From an uncultured Olleya sp. (GTDB lineage Bacteria > Bacteroidota > Bacteroidia > Flavobacteriales > Flavobacteriaceae), in the NCBI GenBank assembly GCA_947503885.1, contig CANNFD010000006.1, positions 186,001 through 250,000 on the forward strand: a stretch of 64,000 nucleotides of DNA, read 5' to 3'. Below the pieces are notes generated by a model, which was not told where the DNA came from, made no database searches, and worked only from the letters and a program-made list of their open reading frames with translations. Made by a program: the position numbers and the translations under genes. This document shows positions 45,502-54,870 of this stretch, in pieces; position 1 is the stretch's first letter, and the number at the start of each line of letters is the position of its first letter.

Positions 45502-47997
45502 TTAGTTTATGTTTGATGCTTTGTTTTTAAAGAAATTCATTTTGTACTTAAGTTCAAAAGATACAAGCGTTTCAATAATTGGAGACGCTACAAATTCTCT
45601 GTTTTTTGCATTAAATAAGTTGGTAATACTAAGACCTAAAGATAATTCATCATTAAAGTTATAACCAGCATTAGCATCTACAGAAAAACCACCAAGTTGT
45701 CCATAGTTCCAAGTTCGTCCGTTTTGTGCATTTTCAACAATCTCGTTTACACCATCACCATCTTGATCTTGTGTTTTTGCAGCTACATTAATACCTGAGA
45801 AGAAATCATATTTTTCAACAAACCTTCCAAAAAGTGCTCCGTAAAATTTACCTTTATTATAATGTAGTCCAACACTAAACTTATGGTTTGGAGTGTTTAT
45901 AGGTAATTCACTTTCTAAAACTTGACCGTCTAGGTTACCGTCATTAGCAAGGTCGTTTTTGTCTAAATCACGACCAAAATAAGAATAGTTTACAGAGGTT
46001 CTAAAACTGTCATCAAAATAATAATTAAGTCCAACATCTAATCCATAAGTATCAACATTACCAAAGTTTGAGTAAGTCAAAATAAATGCGCCATTATTAC
46101 CCTCACTAACTTCCGCAAGTGGTTGATCGCCTATGTGTGTTACAAAGTTTCCGTTTGCAGCATCTGCTATATTACGTAATGGACTAATAAAATTATCCGA
46201 TTGGTTATAATACGCATTAGTATCAATAAATAATTTATCAGATAATTGACCTTTAAACCCAAGCTCGTAAGAGTTAATAGTTTCTACATCTAGTTTTTGG
46301 ATTTTAGTACCATCTGTTAAAGTAAATCCTTCTCCATTACCTAAGACTAATCCTCCAAATAAGTTTCCTTTAAGGTTTAAAATAGATGGTACTGCAATTC
46401 CTTTACCATAAGTTACTCTAAACGTTCCGTTTTTAACTTTTTTAGTAATTGCTGCTTTTGGAATAAAGTTAGAACCATATAGATCGTGATTATCAACACG
46501 AGCTCCAAACAAAAATCCCCAACCAGAATCTTCTAATTTATATTCCATTTGTGTGTAAACACCTGTTTGCGCTAAGTCAATCCCGTCTTTATCTAATAGA
46601 TAAGTTCCTTTAGAGTCTGCCATATCTAATTGGTACTGCGCGCCTAAAGTTAAATAGAATTTATCCCAATTGTTATTGTATTGTGCTTCTGCATTAAAAC
46701 GTTTTGAAGCATCTTTAAAAATAGCACCTCTTTGTAATACTACACCTTCACCTTGATTAGCACCTGTTTGAAACCATTGTTCTGTAAACGAACGCTCTCG
46801 TGCTTCTGCTTCAGAAAAACCATTTTCTATAAACGACACATAGTTTTGTGTTCTTTGGTTCATTGCATAAGTTTTGTCTGTATTACTCCAAGTATAATAT
46901 GTATTAGCAAAGAAGTTTTTAGACACAAACTTTAATTGAGCAACATCTATGCTCCAATCTTTTATTTGGTTACGTCCTGCACTAGTAATACCAATATTAT
47001 TGTTATTACTATGTCCATAATATCCTGATAATTCTGACCCTTTAGTAGGTTTGTAATATAATGATGCACCATATTTTTGCGTATCAAAATCACGATCTAA
47101 ATCTAGCTCTTTATAGGCTGTTGTCCCAACATATACACTGTCTACATAATCAAACTCTGTCCCTTGAGATCTTTCAAAATGAAATTTATATGCAAATTTA
47201 TCGTCAATAATTTGAGCATGTCTAAGTCTTGCGGTTACTACGTTTTGGTTTCCAGCTCCAATTGCAAAGGTAGTCCCTTCAGATCGTCTTGGGTTTTTAG
47301 TAATAGTACTTACAAGGCCATTATGTGCATTAGGTCCATAAAGTGTTCCGTTTGGTCCTAATAATATTTCTACTCTTTCAATATCGTCTTTTGTTACTGT
47401 AGAGAATGACCCCATTGGTAATCCTGTAGCAATTAAAGTTGATAATCTGTCATCTGTTACTTGTAAGTTTTTAGAGTTAAAAGCAGAATTAAAACCTCTG
47501 ATATTAATTCCAGTTCCTAAAACACCACTTCTTACAAAGTCAACTCCTTTTTGTCTAGCAGCTAACTCTCCAATATTAAAACTTGGAAATTCTTCAATAT
47601 CTCTAGCCGTAATAACATTTACTGTTGCAGGTACATCTGTTATTTTTTGTGGTTTTTTACCTGCAGTAATTACAACTTCGTCTAAAACACTGTTAGACTC
47701 GTTTAGTTTAGCATTAAATTGTGTTACACCTCCTGAAGTTACTGAAACACTTTTGTTAAAAGTTTGGTAACCAACGTAAGAACAAGACACGTCATAGGTC
47801 CCTTCTGCAACATTTTTAAGGGTGAAAACACCATCAATATCTGTTACGCTTCCTTTGTCTATACTTTTAATATAAACTGTGGCTCCAGATAAAGGCATGC
47901 CACTTGCATCGGTAATTGTACCGTTTATACTACCTGTTTCTTGAGCATTAACAACCAAAGAACTAATTAAGGTTAGTAAGAAAAATAGTTTTTTCAT
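45502..47997 (-). CDS. TonB-dependent receptor with carboxypeptidase-like N-domain
   Basis: 831 residues from the ATG at 47997; an upstream in-frame start adds 29 residues before a good signal peptide and is rejected. Signal 'MKKLFFLLTLISSLVVNAQ' is followed by a carboxypeptidase-D-like regulatory domain ('GSINGTITDASGMPLSGATVYIK', split ~22-32 and 33-44), the plug ('EVVITAGKKPQKITDVPATVNVI' region; 'GINIRGFNSAFNSKN') and a beta barrel ending 'SFELKYKMNFFKNKASNIN'. It has no SusD partner, so it resembles a CirA/Fiu-like receptor more than a polysaccharide SusC. Cargo is inferred from the locus: a hydroxyacid ester or oligomer. Confidence 0.92.
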   Translation of the reverse strand: MKKLFFLLTLISSLVVNAQETGSINGTITDASGMPLSGATVYIKSIDKGSVTDIDGVFTLKNVAEGTYDVSCSYVGYQTFNKSVSVTSGGVTQFNAKLNESNSVLDEVVITAGKKPQKITDVPATVNVITARDIEEFPSFNIGELAARQKGVDFVRSGVLGTGINIRGFNSAFNSKNLQVTDDRLSTLIATGLPMGSFSTVTKDDIERVEILLGPNGTLYGPNAHNGLVSTITKNPRRSEGTTFAIGAGNQNVVTARLRHAQIIDDKFAYKFHFERSQGTEFDYVDSVYVGTTAYKELDLDRDFDTQKYGASLYYKPTKGSELSGYYGHSNNNNIGITSAGRNQIKDWSIDVAQLKFVSKNFFANTYYTWSNTDKTYAMNQRTQNYVSFIENGFSEAEARERSFTEQWFQTGANQGEGVVLQRGAIFKDASKRFNAEAQYNNNWDKFYLTLGAQYQLDMADSKGTYLLDKDGIDLAQTGVYTQMEYKLEDSGWGFLFGARVDNHDLYGSNFIPKAAITKKVKNGTFRVTYGKGIAVPSILNLKGNLFGGLVLGNGEGFTLTDGTKIQKLDVETINSYELGFKGQLSDKLFIDTNAYYNQSDNFISPLRNIADAANGNFVTHIGDQPLAEVSEGNNGAFILTYSNFGNVDTYGLDVGLNYYFDDSFRTSVNYSYFGRDLDKNDLANDGNLDGQVLESELPINTPNHKFSVGLHYNKGKFYGALFGRFVEKYDFFSGINVAAKTQDQDGDGVNEIVENAQNGRTWNYGQLGGFSVDANAGYNFNDELSLGLSITNLFNAKNREFVASPIIETLVSFELKYKMNFFKNKASNIN

Positions 47998-48156
47998 AAT
48001 TAAAAAGATGTTGTTTAAGTTAGATTTAGTTGGCAATCTATTGTGAATTAGAAAATAAACATTGTTGAAAACACCTAATAACAAGTGTGACTTTTAAACA
48101 AAAAACAAATAAAAGAGCACCTAAACATTAGTTAAGCGGAAGCTATTTGACAAAAA

Positions 48157-49572
48157 TTAGATGTGTGACTTCAGTTCAAAAAACGCTTCAGGCAAGTTGT
48201 TTGAAAGTGTATCAATAACCTTTATCATTAATTGTTTTTGATTTTTTGTAGGTTGAATATCTTTAAGGGGTGCTTTAATTTCGTCTAATAATCGAGCAGA
48301 ACTTATTTTGCCTTCCATATATCTTGAAAGCGAAATACTCCAAGAGATGTTAGGCACATAATTGTTTTGTTTTTGACGCTCACTTTCTTTTTCTATTAAA
48401 TTAAATTTAGTGGAAAGTTTAAGTACCTCTTCATACTTTTCTTGTATTACTAACACATTAATATAGGAGGTGAAAAAATGATGCCAACGATGTTTAAGTA
48501 CTTCTTTTTTATAATTTCTTAAAAAGGTTTTTGCAGTAGATGCTGCAAGGTTGCTTTTTTGAAGCTCAGCATACACACGAATTTGATAAGAGCAGTACCC
48601 TATTTTTTGATGGTAGTTATGTGTATCCTTATATTGATCTTTATATTTTTCTAATAGTGCAAATGCTTTTTCTGGTTTACTGTTTCGTAATAAAATAGCA
48701 ACCAAATTATTTAAATACATTAGTGTATCACTATTATTTTGTCTTATAGATAAATATCCATAAAATTCTGCTTCCTTAAATTGGTCTTTTTTAGAGTGTA
48801 ATAACACACGACTTGCATAATAATTAGATAACAAGCGTCTAGAGTACATTTGTCCTTGACTAAAGTAATAGTCAATTTGATCAAAAATTACTCTTAACTT
48901 ATCATTCTCGTTATAGTTAGTATACATAAAAGCAAGCAAAACAAAAGCTTGATACCTGTTTTTACCATCAATATTTTTATCATTAAAAACTTGAAGCAGC
49001 CAAGTCTCTAAATGCTTTGTTTCGTTATTATTTAGCGTGTATTGGTTTGTAATTTCTGTAGTGGCAGTGTATAGTTTTTCTTTTATGTTTTTTACTTCAA
49101 CATAATTGTCCTTATAGTTTTCAATAAAATCTGACACTATTTGATGATCTTTATAGCGCATTCTAACTAATAAATACGATTTATATTCCTTTGCTAAATC
49201 ATATAAATTCTGAAAATTAAAATCGATATTTTTATAAACCGAGATATAGTTTAAAAAATCCTTTTCCTCGTTGTATGTTATTGCGTCTGTTAGAATCTTT
49301 TGCTTTAAGGACATAATCCAACCTATTGTTGCATCTACATCTATGTTAGCCAGTTTTTTTTCAACCCAATCTTTGATATAAGAATACTTACGCTTATTAA
49401 TGTTGGTATCAAAATCTTTAATAGAGTTTTGAGATAACGCATTTGAAATAAGCCGTTCTATTATTTCAATTTTTTCTAAGTCAGTAAACTGATACCTTGT
49501 TTGCAAATATTTAGCTTCATTTGGTAATATGCTTTTACTAAATTGAGTGAATTTTTTAAGCTTGGTTTTCAT
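48157..49572 (-). CDS. Helical-repeat protein of unknown family
   Basis: 471 residues, cytosolic, almost all alpha-helical, with TPR-like helix pairs from about 190 to 430 ('YQAFVLLAFMYTNYNENDKL', 'AEFYGYLSIRQNNSDTLMYLNNLVAILLRNSKPEKAFALLEKY' in blocks, 'HHFFTSYINVLVIQEKYEEVLKL'). No enzyme or DNA-binding motif is recognised. It lies inside the catabolic locus, 46 nt after the exported hydrolase and 159 nt before the TonB receptor. It could be a scaffold or a sensor/regulator of the locus; I cannot decide from sequence. Confidence 0.7.
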   Translation of the reverse strand: MKTKLKKFTQFSKSILPNEAKYLQTRYQFTDLEKIEIIERLISNALSQNSIKDFDTNINKRKYSYIKDWVEKKLANIDVDATIGWIMSLKQKILTDAITYNEEKDFLNYISVYKNIDFNFQNLYDLAKEYKSYLLVRMRYKDHQIVSDFIENYKDNYVEVKNIKEKLYTATTEITNQYTLNNNETKHLETWLLQVFNDKNIDGKNRYQAFVLLAFMYTNYNENDKLRVIFDQIDYYFSQGQMYSRRLLSNYYASRVLLHSKKDQFKEAEFYGYLSIRQNNSDTLMYLNNLVAILLRNSKPEKAFALLEKYKDQYKDTHNYHQKIGYCSYQIRVYAELQKSNLAASTAKTFLRNYKKEVLKHRWHHFFTSYINVLVIQEKYEEVLKLSTKFNLIEKESERQKQNNYVPNISWSISLSRYMEGKISSARLLDEIKAPLKDIQPTKNQKQLMIKVIDTLSNNLPEAFFELKSHI

Positions 49573-49618
49573 TATTATCCAAATGAATTAATTGTAATGA
49601 TTGTCCTTTATTTTTAAA

Positions 49619-50563
49619 TTAATTACTTTCAATAAATTGCTGAATAAGCGTATTTACTTCTGTTGGTTTTTCAAATTGTACAAAATGACCTGCCGCCTTA
49701 ACTAACACTACTTTTACATTCTTAATTTTCTCGGCAGCTACTTCTCCAATACTCTTAATTGTAAGATTAGGATTTAGATAACGGTTAGGAATCAACATAT
49801 CTTTATCACCAAAAATAACTAATGTCTTTTGTTTAATAGCTTCCAAATCGTCATAAACAGGGTCATTAAGCATACCAACTATACTACTTACAATTGCTTT
49901 ACAATGGGCATCAAAATCTGATGCTAATTTAATTTGTTTTCTGTCCTTAATCATTTTAGAGACCTCTTCAGGTTGTACATAAAAGTTAAGTGCATAGTTT
50001 TTTTCAATTTGCTTATCTGATGTGTTTTTAACCACTATTGGTGTAAAAAAACTTTTCATAATATTAGCATTAGCCTCAGAAAACTGTTCCAAACCCGCAG
50101 GTGCAACTAATATTAATTTTTTAATATTTTCTGGATAAGTAGTTGCTAGTTTAATGCTTGCTTGACCACCCATAGAATGACCTATAAGAATCAAATCTTC
50201 TAACTTAGTTTTTTTTATAAATTGATTTAATATTTCAGCAAAATAAGTCGGTGTATAATCCGTATCAGGGTTAGACGATTTTCCGTAACCAGGTAAATCC
50301 AAAGCTATACAAGTGTACTCTTTTTTTAAAGTTTGGATGTTTTTTGACCAAGCATCCGCATTACTACTTAATCCATGAACAAACAATAGCGTTTGCTTCC
50401 CTGTTCCTTCTTTAATATAGCTTATCTCCGTACTGTCAATGCTTACAGTATGGGTTTTAAAAGTATATTCTGAAAGGATTTCCTTCATGGGTTTTTCTTG
50501 ATTTTGAGAGAATACAGTTGTGTTAATTAATATAAAAGCTAGTATAAATGTAAGTTGTTTCAT
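49619..50563 (-). CDS. Exported alpha/beta hydrolase
   Basis: 314-residue serine hydrolase with an N-terminal signal peptide (~19 residues, 'INTTVFSQ'), so it acts in the periplasm or at the surface. 'LLFVHGLSSNADAW' (~59-72) forms the oxyanion side, the nucleophile is Ser130 in 'LIGHSMGG', the acid is in 'VIFGDKDMLIP' and the His in 'AAGHFVQFEKP'. It starts 4 nt before the acyl-CoA synthetase stop. Together with the cytosolic hydrolase it gives the locus esterase activity on both sides of the inner membrane. Confidence 0.87.
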   Translation of the reverse strand: MKQLTFILAFILINTTVFSQNQEKPMKEILSEYTFKTHTVSIDSTEISYIKEGTGKQTLLFVHGLSSNADAWSKNIQTLKKEYTCIALDLPGYGKSSNPDTDYTPTYFAEILNQFIKKTKLEDLILIGHSMGGQASIKLATTYPENIKKLILVAPAGLEQFSEANANIMKSFFTPIVVKNTSDKQIEKNYALNFYVQPEEVSKMIKDRKQIKLASDFDAHCKAIVSSIVGMLNDPVYDDLEAIKQKTLVIFGDKDMLIPNRYLNPNLTIKSIGEVAAEKIKNVKVVLVKAAGHFVQFEKPTEVNTLIQQFIESN

Positions 50564-52065
50564 TGTTGAGATTTAATGGAATTAAAATAATTATATAATT
50601 TTTTTCTTGATACTTTTCCTAAAGCTGTTAATGGGATTTGGTCTAAAATAAAAATATATTTAGGATGCTTAAAAGACACCAAATTAGAATTTAAAAATGT
50701 TCTTATTTGCTGTACTGATAAACTTTTACTTTTTATGGTTACAAACGCTATACCACATTCCCCCCATTTATCATCAGTTATACTTAAAATAACTGCTTTT
50801 TTAACACCTTCTATGGCTTCTAACTGAGTTTCTACTTCTTGTGGATAAATATTTTCTCCGCCAGAAATGTACATGTCATTTTTACGTCCTTTCATATATA
50901 AAAAACCATCTACGTCACTAACAACAAAATCACCAGTATACAGCCAGCCTTTTTTAATTTTATTGTTTGTTTTAACCGAATTATTCCAATAACCCGGAGT
51001 TACAATATTACCTTTAATACACAATTCGCCAACCACATTAGGCTCTACAATCTCTCCGTCTTTATTAACAATTTTAGCCTCTAAATAAAAATTTGGCTTA
51101 CCTATAGAATTAGGTTTAAGTGCTGTCATTTTATGATGCAAAGATGTAATACTTGGCCCAGCTTCTGTCAAGCCATATCCTGGTCTTATGTAGATGTTTT
51201 TTTCATTTTTCCAATACGACACAAGTTCTGATGGTACTTTCTCTCCTCCAGAAATTATGTAACGTAGTTTTTTTAGATTAACCGCTTTAAAAACAGGTGT
51301 TTTTTGCATCATTAACAACATCGTTGGCAAAGCCATAAATAAAGTTGTTTTGTTTAGCTCTAAAAGACATAATATTTTTTCGGCATCAAATTTTTCTAAC
51401 ATCCCAATATGCGCACCTTTGTGCAACAGTGGAGTTATAAAAATATTCCACCCAGAGGTATGGTAAGGCGGTAAGGTGTTTATCGTGGAATCCCTAAACG
51501 TAATACCCAATTGCATTGATGTATTTAAGCTATTCCAGAACAACATTTTATTGGTGTATATAACTCCTTTTGGTGCGCCTGTAGTCCCTGAGGTGTAAAA
51601 TATAAACAAGGGATTATCTTCTTTTATATAAAAGGGATTATTAATCGGGTTTTTGGTGTTTTTATAATAATATTTAAGCGTATCAAAATGTATCGTCTTT
51701 AAATTACTATTTGGTAATTGTTCTGCTTTAAGCTTATTATTTTTACTATATATAAGAAGTCTTGGTGTGCAATCTAAAACAAGCTTAGAGGTTTCTTTTA
51801 CAGATAGGCGGTAGTTAATAGGAACAATAATTACTCCCATACGCTGGCAAGTAACAAAAAGCACTATATACTCTAAACTATGTTCTGATAAAACTGCAAT
51901 CCTATCTCCTTCTTCAAGTTGTAAGTCGGTAAATTTTTGAGCTAACCTATTAGCATAGACATTTAAATCACTATACGAATAACTCTCATTAGCGTCATAC
52001 GATGTAATAGCAATTTTTTCTGGCGTATAATCTGCCCATTTAGCTGTCCAATCTAATGTACCCAC
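50560..52065 (-). CDS. Acyl-CoA synthetase (AMP-forming)
   Basis: 501-residue ANL ligase. The P-loop is 'YTSGTTGAPKGV' (157-168), the A5 motif 'YGLTEAGP' near 293-300, the A7 motif 'YTGDFVVSDVDGFLYMKGRKND' near 367-388, and the A10 lysine in 'LGKVSRKKL' near 487. Length fits a medium- or short-chain acyl or hydroxyacyl-CoA ligase, not the ~650-residue acetoacetyl-CoA synthetase. The start is GTG (52065), overlapping the end of the symporter gene by 13 nt. It probably activates an acid produced or imported by the locus. Confidence 0.88.
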   Translation of the reverse strand: MGTLDWTAKWADYTPEKIAITSYDANESYSYSDLNVYANRLAQKFTDLQLEEGDRIAVLSEHSLEYIVLFVTCQRMGVIIVPINYRLSVKETSKLVLDCTPRLLIYSKNNKLKAEQLPNSNLKTIHFDTLKYYYKNTKNPINNPFYIKEDNPLFIFYTSGTTGAPKGVIYTNKMLFWNSLNTSMQLGITFRDSTINTLPPYHTSGWNIFITPLLHKGAHIGMLEKFDAEKILCLLELNKTTLFMALPTMLLMMQKTPVFKAVNLKKLRYIISGGEKVPSELVSYWKNEKNIYIRPGYGLTEAGPSITSLHHKMTALKPNSIGKPNFYLEAKIVNKDGEIVEPNVVGELCIKGNIVTPGYWNNSVKTNNKIKKGWLYTGDFVVSDVDGFLYMKGRKNDMYISGGENIYPQEVETQLEAIEGVKKAVILSITDDKWGECGIAFVTIKSKSLSVQQIRTFLNSNLVSFKHPKYIFILDQIPLTALGKVSRKKLYNYFNSIKSQQ

Positions 52066-53549
52066 TCTTTATTTTTAAAATCTAATTTATAAAATATATA
52101 ACCTACAATAACTGATGTTACAATACCAATAGCAGCTGAGACACCAGGGTTATTTACAGGTTCTTGCATGTAAGGTGTTATCCTACCATAATATATACCA
52201 AAATGTACAACAATAGCAGTAATACTTGCTATAAAAACAGATCTTGTTGAAACATTTTTTAAAAATGTACCAAAAAGAACTGGCACAAAAGCAGCAGCAA
52301 AATAGGCATAGACTCCATTTTGAGCAAAAATAGCAACACTAATATTTGGGCTTTTAATTTGCTGCCAACTTAATAAAAAGCTAACAATACCTAGGACAAT
52401 AATTACAACTTTGTTAATTGATATAGTGTTATCAGTAAATCTATCTTTAAACAAAGGATTAATAATATCTGAAGTTATAGTAATAGACAAAGATTGTATT
52501 AAGCTTTCTAAAGTTGATAATCCTGCTGAGATTAAACCAACTACAATTACCAAACCAACACCAACAGAAAACTTTGTAACAACATAAGTTGGTATAATTT
52601 CATCCATTCGTAATTTTTCTCCGTTTACCATAAAATCTGGAAAACTAATTCTTGCATATAAACCAACAATTACTACTAAAAAGAAAATAATCATAAAGGA
52701 AATACCGCTAAACAAATAGGTGTTTATTTTGCTAGAGTCTTTTAACAATAAGGACTTAGTAATAATATGAGGCTGACAAACAACCGCTACTCCAATAACG
52801 ATTTGAGTAGCTATAATTTCAAAATAATCTCTAAATAGGAAGCTTTTAGTATTTGTAGGTTTAATTAAATTTGGATCTATAGCTTTTAGCTTATCAAAAA
52901 AACCAGCAACACCGTCTGAAAAATGCTCGAACCCTGAGCCAATTAAAATAACAGCAACAATACACATAATAATTGCTTGAATTGTATTGGTGTACACCAT
53001 AGAATTAGCCCCACCAAACATCATATATCCAAACACAAACACAGTTATTCCCATTAGCACATAAAACGGGTCAGCATTAAGGGATTTAGATATAACTTGT
53101 GTTAACCCAACATTAATAAGCACTATAAAAGTGATAAGCAAAAGCGCAATTACACCAAAGAAAAACGCATAGTTTTTACTTTTATAGCGTTTACCAATCC
53201 ATTGCGCCATCGTTGTAGCCTTAACTGCATTACCTTGTTTGACAAAACCTTTTGTAAATACTATTAAAGAAATAAAAGCAGCGATAGGTAATACGATTGC
53301 AAAAGAGATTACTCCAGATATACCATAAAGCGCGATAAAACCAGGATTAATAATAAAAGTAGCAGCACTTGTCATAGACGCTGCTAGAGACAATCCAACC
53401 ACCCAAGATGGGAAGCCAATATTACCTACTGCGTAATCTTTTATATTGGTGTTTTTTTTGGCTCCACGAACCACAAAAAATAATATTACTATAGCATAAA
53501 TTGCTAATAATATCCACATGTATGTTACCCACTTATCTGATGCTATCAT
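52053..53549 (-). CDS. Sodium:solute symporter (SSS family)
   Basis: 498-residue permease from the ATG at 53549; an in-frame TTG 8 codons upstream is less likely. About 13 membrane segments are present. 'GFPSWVVGLSLAASMTSAATFIINPG' (~39-64 in blocks) holds the conserved Na+-site serines of the SSS family, and 'GGANSMVYTNTIQAIIM' follows. Substrates of this group include acetate, propionate, pantothenate and proline. In this locus a short organic or hydroxy acid is plausible. It is the first gene of the locus. Confidence 0.9.
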   Translation of the reverse strand: MIASDKWVTYMWILLAIYAIVILFFVVRGAKKNTNIKDYAVGNIGFPSWVVGLSLAASMTSAATFIINPGFIALYGISGVISFAIVLPIAAFISLIVFTKGFVKQGNAVKATTMAQWIGKRYKSKNYAFFFGVIALLLITFIVLINVGLTQVISKSLNADPFYVLMGITVFVFGYMMFGGANSMVYTNTIQAIIMCIVAVILIGSGFEHFSDGVAGFFDKLKAIDPNLIKPTNTKSFLFRDYFEIIATQIVIGVAVVCQPHIITKSLLLKDSSKINTYLFSGISFMIIFFLVVIVGLYARISFPDFMVNGEKLRMDEIIPTYVVTKFSVGVGLVIVVGLISAGLSTLESLIQSLSITITSDIINPLFKDRFTDNTISINKVVIIVLGIVSFLLSWQQIKSPNISVAIFAQNGVYAYFAAAFVPVLFGTFLKNVSTRSVFIASITAIVVHFGIYYGRITPYMQEPVNNPGVSAAIGIVTSVIVGYIFYKLDFKNKEWVH

Positions 53550-53628
53550 ATTAATTAAAGTCTTTAAAAACAAATAACAAACTTTATATTGTTTAAGGCG
53601 TTCAAATTTAGAATTTATAAGGTATGAC

Positions 53629-53681
53629 TTTTAAGTAAAATACACCTAAAACTTCTAAAAACATCTGTTTTTAAGTAAAAT
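53629..53681. repeat. Two direct copies of a 13-nt motif upstream of the symporter
   Basis: TTTTAAGTAAAAT occurs at 53629-53641 and 53669-53681, 40 bp apart, in the gap before the catabolic locus. The spacing is close to four helical turns, so a dimeric regulator could bind both. TGACTTTTAA, which runs into the first copy (53625-53634), also occurs before the TonB receptor (48088-48097). Confidence 0.4.
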
Positions 53682-53742
53682 TAAAACTATGACTATTTAA
53701 TTATTTAGAATTAAGAATGGTTTAATTATTTATTTAAACACA

Positions 53743-53774
53743 AAAAACCCTCTTCAAAAATGAAGAGGGTTTTT
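53743..53774 (-). terminator. Terminator of rpmA
   Basis: A 14-bp stem (53743-53756 or so with 53761-53774), A-rich loop, and a T-run on the minus strand. Confidence 0.85.
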
Positions 53775-53796
53775 AAATTTTTAGGTTATAAAATTC

Positions 53797-54057
53797 CTAA
53801 GCCTCAAAAGGCTCAATAGAAACGTAAGACCTGTTGTCTTTTTTCTTTGTAAATTTTACTAAACCATCTACTTTAGCGTGTAAAGTATGATCTTTTCCTT
53901 GGTATACGTTTTCAGCTGGGTGATGCGTATTACCTCTTTGTCTCAATATGATATTTCCAGCAATAGCAGCTTGTCCACCAAATATCTTAACGCCTAAACG
54001 TTTTGATTCTGATTCTCTACCATTCTTCGAACTACCAACTCCTTTTTTGTGAGCCAT
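53797..54057 (-). CDS. rpmA: 50S ribosomal protein L27
   Basis: 86-residue ribosomal protein. '[24 protein letters not shown]' (blocks 1-10 and 11-24) is the N-terminus that reaches the peptidyl-transferase centre, without the cleavable leader seen in Firmicutes. '[24 protein letters not shown]' follows. It is encoded 41 nt downstream of rplU, the usual L21-L27 pair. Confidence 0.97.
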   Translation of the reverse strand: MAHKKGVGSSKNGRESESKRLGVKIFGGQAAIAGNIILRQRGNTHHPAENVYQGKDHTLHAKVDGLVKFTKKKDNRSYVSIEPFEA

Positions 54058-54098
54058 TGTCTTAAGGTTTTATTTAGTTATACTTAAGTGATTAGCAA

Positions 54099-54773
54099 TT
54101 AAGCTTTACCACCATCTAATTCGTCTTGCCATTTCTTTAACTCATCCCACTTACCTTCAGCAGCTAATTTAGCTTGTGCTGGCCATGTGTCTGTTACGTG
54201 GTTTCCACGAACACCTGCGATGATTTCAGAAATTTTTGCTGCATCAGTTTTTGCTAATTCAGCGAAAGTAGCGATTCCTGCTTCTGCTAAAGTTTCAGCA
54301 ATTTTAGGTCCAATACCTTCAACTTTCTTTAAATCGTCAGCTTTTCCTGTTGCTTTTTTAGCAGCAGCCTTTTTAGGTGCAGCTTTTTCAGCTTTAGGTT
54401 CAGCTTTCTTAGTTTCTTTTTTCGGAGCAGCTTTTTCAGCTTTAGCTGTTGGCTTAGCTCCTGAAGCTACTATACTTTCAATTACGATTTCAGTTAAGGC
54501 TTGTCTGTGTCCGTTTTTCTTACGGTAACCTTTTCTTCTTTTCTTCTTGAAAACAATAACTTTATCACCTTGAAGGTGCTTTAAGACTTTTGCACTTACT
54601 TGTGCTCCGCCTATAGCTGGGGCGCCTACAGTAATGTTAGAACCATCTGCAATTAAAAGTACATTGTCAAAAGACACTGCTTTACCTTCTTCTGTTGCTA
54701 AACGGTTAACAAAAACTTTTTGGTCTTTTTCAACTTTAAATTGATGCCCTGCTATCTCTACAATTGCGTACAT
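54099..54773 (-). CDS. rplU: 50S ribosomal protein L21 with C-terminal HhH extension
   Basis: 224 residues, more than twice the ~103 of L21. Residues 1-~103 are ordinary L21 ('YAIVEIAGHQFKVEKDQKVFVNRL' in blocks; 'KKKRRKGYRKKNGHRQALTEI'). Then comes a ~45-residue Ala/Lys/Pro/Glu linker. From ~148 there is a helix-hairpin-helix domain ('DDLKKVEGIGPKIAETLAEAG', split 147-157 and 158-167) and 'WPAQAKLAAEGKWDELKKWQDEL'. The HhH resembles those of DNA- or RNA-binding proteins. The extension is known in flavobacterial L21; its role is not. Confidence 0.95.
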   Translation of the reverse strand: MYAIVEIAGHQFKVEKDQKVFVNRLATEEGKAVSFDNVLLIADGSNITVGAPAIGGAQVSAKVLKHLQGDKVIVFKKKRRKGYRKKNGHRQALTEIVIESIVASGAKPTAKAEKAAPKKETKKAEPKAEKAAPKKAAAKKATGKADDLKKVEGIGPKIAETLAEAGIATFAELAKTDAAKISEIIAGVRGNHVTDTWPAQAKLAAEGKWDELKKWQDELDGGKA

Positions 54774-54835
54774 AGCGTAACGTTTTTATTAATTAATTTA
54801 TATAAAATAATCTCATTTTCCTTAGAAAACGGATG

Positions 54836-54865
54836 CAAATATACTTCTAATTAATTAATCTACAA
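54836..54865 (-). promoter_or_regulatory. Consensus promoter of rplU-rpmA
   Basis: On the minus strand, TTG (54863-54865), a 19-nt spacer, then TATATTTG (54836-54843), a full match to the Bacteroidota consensus. Its -7 box lies 63 nt before the rplU ATG. Confidence 0.78.
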
Positions 54866-54870
54866 ACGTT

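Noticed and set aside
45491-48084. Upstream start for the TonB receptor at 48084
   Set aside because: It would add 29 residues before a perfect signal peptide; the ATG at 47997 is used.
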